Program-made: the position numbers and the translations under genes
Origin: Aphelenchoides besseyi
Lineage: Eukaryota > Nematoda > Chromadorea > Rhabditida > Aphelenchoididae
Assembly (NCBI GenBank): GCA_024699855.1
Contig: JAMPIQ010000001.1
Coordinates: 496,001 to 560,000, forward strand
Direction of reading: 5' to 3'
DNA: 64,000 nucleotides
The notes under the pieces: generated by a model
Told to the model about the DNA's origin: nothing
Database searches by the model: none
Seen by the model: only the letters and a program-made list of their open reading frames with translations
In this document: positions 57,313 through 64,000 of the stretch, one piece after another
How the letters are laid out: every line of letters begins with the position of its first letter
Position numbering within the stretch: position 1 is the first letter of the stretch

Positions 57313-58524
57313 ATGACTGCCGATTCCGAGCCTTCTTTCGGCTTGTGTTTGTTGAGGGCCGTTGGAATTACCGTGATCTCTAGCATCTATGCCACTAGAA
57401 CCGCGGGTCAACTATTCTGCGGTTGGACCCAAAACATTGGACACTTTTTCTTCACTAAGCGAAGAGACAAGAAACCAAGAGTGTTGGAGGATGGTTGGAA
57501 TCATCGATACATTCAATTGAGTGTAAGGATTGTTTAATTCAAATGATCAAATCTTCGTTTCAAGAAAATCAAGATGCACTACGTTGAAAAAAACGATTCT
57601 AGTAAACCGCTGATGCTTTTTGTTCACGGGTTTCCGGAGTAAGCGAATAGTTTGTGTGGATGTTTATGGAGTTTTTCAGATTCTGGTATTGTTGGCGCTA
57701 TCAACTAAAACACTTTGGCGAAAAGGACTATCAGTAATTACATGATCAAGAGGAAGTAACTGTTCGGAATTTAGTGTAGTTGCCGTTGATCTTCGCGGTT
57801 ACGGCGACTCCACGAAGCTGAAGGGATACAAGAACTACGACTTAAGCCAAGTGGCTAGCGATCTAATTGAGCTAATTCAACGATTAGGTTTGTAGTATAA
57901 AAAAAATGTTGTTCAAATATTGTCTTAGGACACTCGAAAGTAATTCTCTGTGGACACGACTGGGGCGGAGCAACATCTTACCGATTGGCTATGATAAGAC
58001 CCGATCTGATAGAAAAAATGATCGTTCTTAACATCTATCATCCTGCCGTTTTCGCTCAACTTCTGAAAACTCCAGAACAACGAAAAAAATCGTGGTACTT
58101 CTTCATGTTCCAAATTCCATTTGTTCCCAATCTTTACTTGAGCGCTCAAGACTACGCGTATCTTGATCGTGTGTATCGCAGTGAAGAGGCGGGAATTCGA
58201 CGTAAAGAGAATTTCACCGACGAAGATTTGGAAGCCTTTAAATTCACAATATCTCGACCCGGAGCCATTGATGCGGCTATTTCGTACAATCGTGCAGCAA
58301 TTCGACAATTCCGACCATCTCCGTTGCCAAAAGACCCGATTCAACCGAAAACATTGATGATCTTTGGAGAAGAAGATGCGGCATTGTCAGTTAGCGGTGC
58401 GAGGAAATCGCTGGAGTTTTGTCGTGATGCTGAACTACGAACGATTCCTGGCGCTTCGCATTGGGTTCAACAAGATAGACCGGACCTCGTGAATTCGTAC
58501 ATCGAAGAATTTCTCTCCACCTAA
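57313..58524 (+). CDS. Membrane-anchored epoxide hydrolase (EPHX3/4-like)
   Basis: Alpha/beta-hydrolase that opens epoxides to diols. The N-terminus has one hydrophobic anchor (LCLLRAVGITVISSIYA). Then YVEKNDSSKPLMLFVHGFPE FWYCWRYQ gives the oxyanion HGFP and WRYQ motifs, VVAVDLRGYGDSTK follows, then the nucleophile elbow GHDWGG with catalytic Asp. The cap domain comes next, and FGEEDAAL plus GASHWVQQDRPDLV supply the acid and the catalytic His. Ends FLST at 58524. The start is the first ATG of the exon; introns are small. The order matches EPHX3/EPHX4 and nematode ceeh enzymes. Confidence 0.92.
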
Positions 58525-58756
58525 ATTTCTCGTCTTTGTTTCTTTCAATGACCTTCTAACAAACTCTGAAACCTTATCATCGAGCTATTGAAGCCTTAAA
58601 ACATAAGCATAGAATACAAATCTTAAATACTTATGCTCAGGAAACTTGTTTCATATGAAGAATGAAAAGCACGACTATAAAACTCACATTTTTCCTCTCA
58701 ATCTTCAAATAAAGCGGATTTATTTTGAGAAATAAATACTTGGCAACTCGCAAAGT

Positions 58757-61700
58757 CTAACAACGTAAACGGCGAACCAACGTGTCGTAAAAGTCGACAA
58801 CGTTGGAATCAGTGTAAACACGATTTGGCTCTCCGGTTATACGTTCCAGTTCTTCTCGAGCAATCGGATACTAAACCAAAACATAGCTATAATGAGCTCT
58901 CAACTGACCTCTCGATTCACTCCAATCGCGTAGATCTCAACTCCCAATTGTTTTAAAGCTTTTGCGGCTTCAGTAGAATCTTGTTCGCCGAATCCATCGC
59001 TGAAGATGACGGCAATCGGCTTCGCCTTCCCGGGTCGTGCTCCTTGTTCAGTAGTAAACTCGTGAGCTGCCTAAATCATTTGAATTTCAATTTATCCTCG
59101 AAATCAACAATCACCTGCAAAAGCGCCGAATGAATTGCGGTTGTTCCCTTGGTCAAGAACATTTGGTTCATCTTTTCGCCAATCAAATCGATTGTTTGAT
59201 TTGACTTAAACGAATGGACGGTGCGAACTTTGCCAGCGGATGCAAATTTAATCACAGCAACTCGAACTGTATCGGGACTGACGGGCAATCTTTTCAGTAA
59301 ATCGGAAGCAATTTGACGTTCACGGGTAAACGTCTCAACAACAGAACCGCTGACATCCAGAATCAATGCTACATCGAATTGACATCGACTGGATGAACCC
59401 GATAGAATCGATTTTAAGGTTGAAGTCGAAATGGAAGGTCGATTTGCCGTTTTTGTCGTTGTAGATGTTTGAAGGGATGTTAAGATTGTTGGACGACTTG
59501 TCGCCGCTTTTGTTGTATTCTTAGTTGTCATTAATGTTCTTGCCGTTTTGAGAGGTTCACGTGTTGAAGTAGACAATGTCGTTTTATTCAAGCTTACCTT
59601 TCCAGTAGTAGCTTCACTGGTTACGGTTGGAAGAAGTGTCGACTTCGTGATCGATTTTGTGGCAGTCGGCTTCTCTTCCGACTTCTGTACGATCTTCGTT
59701 TGTTTGTCGTCATTAAAAATCTTGTCGGAATCTTTAGCCGAAGTGATGTCACGACTACGAGCAATGGCAAACGAATCTGCTTCTGATGTGGACAGACTTT
59801 CTACCTCGGTTTTCGTGGTTTTATTCTCGGGAACTGGAGACGCAGTTGAAGGCGATGTGGTCGACTCGAGTGTTGTTGCGTTGTTAACGGACGAACATTT
59901 TCCATTCGCATCACCAGCCAATTTCTGCAGATTCCGCGCGAATTCTGCATTTCGATCATAGCCAAAGAAGCGATCAGCGGAACCAGTGAGTTCGGTTATT
60001 GTCTTGAGATTCGCTTGTTTTCCCGAGTGCACGGCTTCGCAAATTATGTTGTCGACCTAAAACATCACAGCAAACATATAACCATCGAACTCACTTGATC
60101 AATCGCTTCACGTGCCGTTTTCAGTTCTTCATTGGTATCTTGAGAACGTTGACCGTCTCCAACAATCAACAAAAAAGATTGAGAGTTTGATCGGCGTTTA
60201 GCGTTAAGATACGCAATACCGCGCTAAGATATGTACTTTCATTCCTATACTAAACAAATCAAATACCTGTACAGCACGAGCATAACTGGGATTTTCTTTC
60301 GTTGGTTCAATTGATTCGACGGCTGCGAAAAGTTGATCTCGAGACTGATCGCGTTCAAATCCAAAGTGTAAACGTGGAACATCGCCGAATGAAAATACCG
60401 CGACTCGAACATTGTTCTTTCGGTGACCCAATGGCAACGATCCAAGAACGTCGAGAATCATATAGCGATTGGCACTCAAACGCGGCTCAGTCGAATTGTT
60501 TTCCACGTCATCGGTACTGTCGAAAAGAACCACCACATCTAGTGGCCGTTCTGCACAATTTTCTTCATCTCTCAATCGTTTTGTGACCTTCATTACTTCG
60601 GGCACAATTGTCGGAAGCGGGCAATTCGAATTGCCGCGTAACAACGAAGTTACGTCTTGTAAGAAACGTTCTGTTGATCCATCTCTGTAGATTCGAGAGT
60701 CATTACCAATGTATAATTTCAATTCTCGCAGATCAACGTCGTCTCCTAACGCCACGCCAAATCGCTCAGCTCTACTTTCCTCCAGTCGCTTACTAATCGT
60801 TAGTACTTCTTCCCACGGATCCTGACTCTGAAATGGAGTTTCAAATAGAGAATCTTTGACGAATTACCATTCCATCATTCATTAAAACAATTGCAGCGAT
60901 TGCATCACTTCGTCGTCCTTTGTCCAATTCGTCAACTGCCAACTGAAGAGCTTTGGACGTGAGTGTACTGCCGCCATTGTACGGAATCTCTTCCAATGCT
61001 TTTCTAACCATCTCGCGGTCTCTCCCAAGTCCTAATGTCTGTCGAAGAATTGCAATGTTCGTGAATGTGGAATAGCCCAACGATACGTGAGTATCGTCAG
61101 CGGAGATTGGAAGACGTTCAATCAATGACAGGGCCAATTCCCGTTGATGTTCGAAAACGTTTTCCCGCGATGTAGACGCATCGAGAAGAAGAATAAGATC
61201 CAATTTTGTGGTCTCACAACTGAAAACCAGTGGCTGTTTGAATAAGAGGCTTTTAGATTCGAACCTTTGATTGTTGAACAACAGATTGCTTTCGACCGCT
61301 TCATCGCGAGCGGCAAACTCAATTCCATCTTTGTTAGCCGAAATCGCAAAATTGCGAACCGGTTTGGTCGATTGATTAACTGAGAAATCTGTGAATGAAG
61401 TGGTTGCTTCTCTTGTAGAACTGTTAATTTCTTCAATTGATGTTGTAGCGTGTGAATCGTCTTCTTTACGACACTCAACGACCAAATCTGTGGTATCCTC
61501 TAGAAATTCCCTAATTTGGTTTTCGGTATAAACGTGCTTGGAATTGCCAGCGTACACTTCCAATTCGCTGAACAATTGAGATTAGTCTATTAGTTAGCGT
61601 TTAGATATTACCGGAAGAAATGAACTTTGCTGACAGTAACCGCGCGAACTTCGACATTCATTCTATGAAGTCGACTCGATACGTCGACTAACGTAGACCA

Positions 61701-64000
61701 TTGATCTTGCGAGTTTCCTAAAAGAACTTTTGATTTGTGACTATGAAAAACGATTACCATCAGATACCAACAACACAACCATTTCGGCATCAGATCGACG
61801 GTTTTCATTGATCAGTTCGAGAGCTTTAGCCACTCCTGTTGCTGCTGAGGTTGAGCCACCGTTATGTTTCAGATTGAGTAAGCGATCAAGTACCTCATTT
61901 TTGGAACGAACTTCTAACGGCAACTCGATTGTGGCATTCGAGTAGAAGGTGATTGCGCCGACGCGTACTTCTTTTTCAAACTTTTCGGATGGAAATCTTT
62001 TAACAAGGTCAACGGTAACCATTAGCTGATTTCGAAAGTCCGATTCCACGGACTGTGAAGTGTCAACAACGAAAACTACATCAACTTTACACTCCGCACT
62101 TTTGTTCCTTTTCGCAAATTGATCCCCTGGTGAACGTCGCAACTCTTTGGGGGTTTCAAACACCTCCGAATTACTAGTAGTAAAATCAAGTAGTTCGTCT
62201 TCGACTGTCGAATCAACAATTGACGTTGTAGTTGAGGTTTCAGTCGAAAAACTAGTTGACGTGCTTTCATTTTCTTCGACCCCCGATCCCTCAACTTCGT
62301 TCAAATGCGTAGCAACAGATGGCATTTTGATTTTATCAATATGCGGTTGGTTGATGGATGTGTGAGTAGAGATTGGAAGGAATGGCTCATTAGGTGGAAG
62401 CTGGGTGCTCGCTTTTGGGTCTGTCGACAGACAGTTCGCGATGAACGAAGATACAACCTTCGGAAGCCTGAAATTGTGGAAATGAAAAATAGAAAACATT
62501 TCGTTTTAACTGTTTGTCTCGACTTCCAATAAAAATTCGATTCATTTGTCCGTTGGCGTAAAGACGAAGTTCCGAGAAATTGAGATCACTGGACGTCGAT
62601 CCAACGAAAACATTCACTTTTGCCTCTTGTAACTCATTAGCCACCTTTCGTACTAAATCCCAATAATCTTGTCCTAAAACAAAAGCATTTGATCACATTA
62701 ACAACCGTTTCTTTCTACCATGACCATCAGAAATAAGAACCAAAATACGTACGACTTCAGCTTTTGGTTGTGAACCCCATTCTCGTAATGCCAATTCGAC
62801 AGCGTCGGTGATTCGAGTTTGACGTCCGGTGAATTGAATGTTTGCCTAACAACAAATGAGTTGTTGTAATCTCGCCGTCAACATTGTCACTAAAGACTCA
62901 CAATTTTTTTTAACAGTTCTGATTTGGACGCTTTTTCGCGTCTTGGTACCACGACATGAGGTTCCTCATTGAACTCCAACACCTCAACATTAACTTTTCG
63001 TCCAACTAAGCTTTCCGGCTCAATATTCTTAACCAAGTCGTAAGCCAGCTGTCGTTCTCGATCGTAGGTTGTTCGCAACGATCCACTAGTGTCCAATAAA
63101 ATTGCAAGTTCAATCTAAACGCACTTCTAAGATCTTGTTGTAAACGCTCGGTTCCACCTCAGTAACCTCTTTGCATTCAGAGCTTAAAGCAACAGATGGC
63201 GAAACACTTCGAATTCCAAAAGCACGAGGACCGTGAGTTGGAATACCGTTTGGTTGTAAATCCTCCAAACATGCGTTAATGGAAGCGTCCACACTACTCA
63301 GAAATTCTGGCAAATCGTCAAGATTCTTATACATTGCAGTATAACCATCGGGAGTCTTGATGTTTGATGTCTCACTAGTGACTGCAAACAAAGTTGCATT
63401 TAAAGTCGTGAGTTGATCACTAAAATCGAATGCGATTATGACGACCATCTAAGCGGCTGTTTACATTGCACTGACAACATCTCCGACCAAATCATTGCTC
63501 ACACGTCCACTGTCCGCCAACAGAACGATCGTTGAAGCGCCATCGATTCCGCTCAATCGAATTTGTTTGGCAGCTTCGTTCAAAGCTCGTGCTCTCGAAA
63601 CTTGTGCTCCTCGTGGATTCAAACTTGCAATTTGTCCAATTACCTACGATCATTGATTTCAAATTTTGGGTAATATAAACCTGATCCGATTTAGTTGACG
63701 ATGGAGTTGAGAGTCCTGTTAAGGGAACGGCGTTACGATGAAAAGCGATTAAACCAAAATTCAAGATCCTACCACGGCTAACTAAATTTCCCATTAAACT
63801 ATCGATCACATGTACACTCAACCATTATCAATATGATGCAAAATCTCAATCAGCCGTGATTGAACTTGTCGAAACTCCGTAACGTTGTTGATTGTCAAGT
63901 CGACGAGCGTCATCACTTGAATTGGAACGTTGCATCGTTGATTGCCAATTACCGCCGCGCTCATCACCAAAGCACATCCCATCAGAAGCAAGAACCGTAG
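58757..64000 (-). CDS. Secreted protein with six VWA domains
   Basis: Reading from the window end: a hydrophobic start (LRFLLLMGCALVMSAAVIG; first ATG inside the window at about 63982, the true start may be just outside). Then come six von Willebrand A domains in order. Their MIDAS signatures are degenerate DLTINN; DTSGS (VIxLDTSGSLRTTY); DTSQS; DASTS; degenerate DSTDD; and DVSGS. Each is followed by the usual TxxxxALxxA helix and VVLLVSDG- or VIFSDG-type strand. Several domains are introduced by a Cys. Thr/Ser-rich linkers (many STTT/TKT) lie before domains 3 and 6. Ends LVRRLRC with TAG at 58759-58757. Likely cuticle or extracellular-matrix adhesion; no enzyme domain. About 1,500 residues. 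Confidence 0.85.

Overview
The window looks like nuclear DNA from a nematode. The evidence is many small introns, mostly about 40-55 nt with GTAAG-type donors and TTTTCAG/TTTAG acceptors, acceptor-like sites lying directly in front of first ATGs (as expected with spliced-leader trans-splicing), close head-to-tail gene pairs, and a major sperm protein (MSP) domain gene. I could not place the species.

Layout. 1-6.85 kb: a 3.38-kb segment repeated in tandem; each copy carries one minus-strand, multi-exon gene for a coiled-coil protein of unknown role, with a 63-bp in-frame minisatellite. Copy 1 has a premature stop that copy 2 lacks. 7.0-7.6 kb: an inverted-repeat-bounded tandem repeat. 7.7-9.1 kb: eEF1A lacking its first ~60 codons, including the P-loop. 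10.1-11.8 kb: spartin-like gene. 12.5-13.9 kb: dead Tc1-type transposon with TA target sites. 14.2-16.1 kb (minus): VPS25 followed, 2 nt later, by the tRNA m1A58 methyltransferase subunit TRMT61A. 17-21.4 kb: ribosomal protein S6, an unknown gene and a sterol O-acyltransferase-type MBOAT enzyme. 21.7-29.2 kb: gene-poor, with a small helix-turn-helix protein, a possible small membrane protein, one copy of a 570-bp dispersed repeat and the wreck of a secreted-protein gene.

29.2-36.6 kb: small single-pass membrane protein, a C-depleted tract, a pepsin-fold protein whose first catalytic aspartate is gone, a tRNA-derived SINE-like element, two TATA-driven small genes including the MSP-domain gene, and the second 570-bp repeat. 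36.6-43.7 kb: UTP15 and DDX27, two ribosome-biogenesis genes 153 nt apart in operon-like order; a complete MFS transporter gene lies antisense inside a 2.3-kb DDX27 intron. 44.4-46.5 kb: an ER-phagy-receptor-like (CCPG1/PBXIP1-like) membrane protein. 48.1-49.3 kb: PAR/CES-2-type bZIP factor. 49.6-50.9 kb (minus): type I membrane LRR protein. 51-54.7 kb: gene-free. 54.7-56.9 kb: E-protein/daughterless-type bHLH factor. 57.3-58.5 kb: membrane-anchored epoxide hydrolase. 58.8 kb to the end (minus): secreted protein with six von Willebrand A domains.

How the genes relate: translation and ribosome biogenesis (eEF1A, RPS6, UTP15, DDX27, TRMT61A) and membrane traffic or lipid handling (spartin, VPS25, SOAT, CCPG1-like) are over-represented, but only UTP15-DDX27 and VPS25-TRMT61A look physically coupled. 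Exon joins were read by eye from splice signals and family resemblance; no alignment or search was run.
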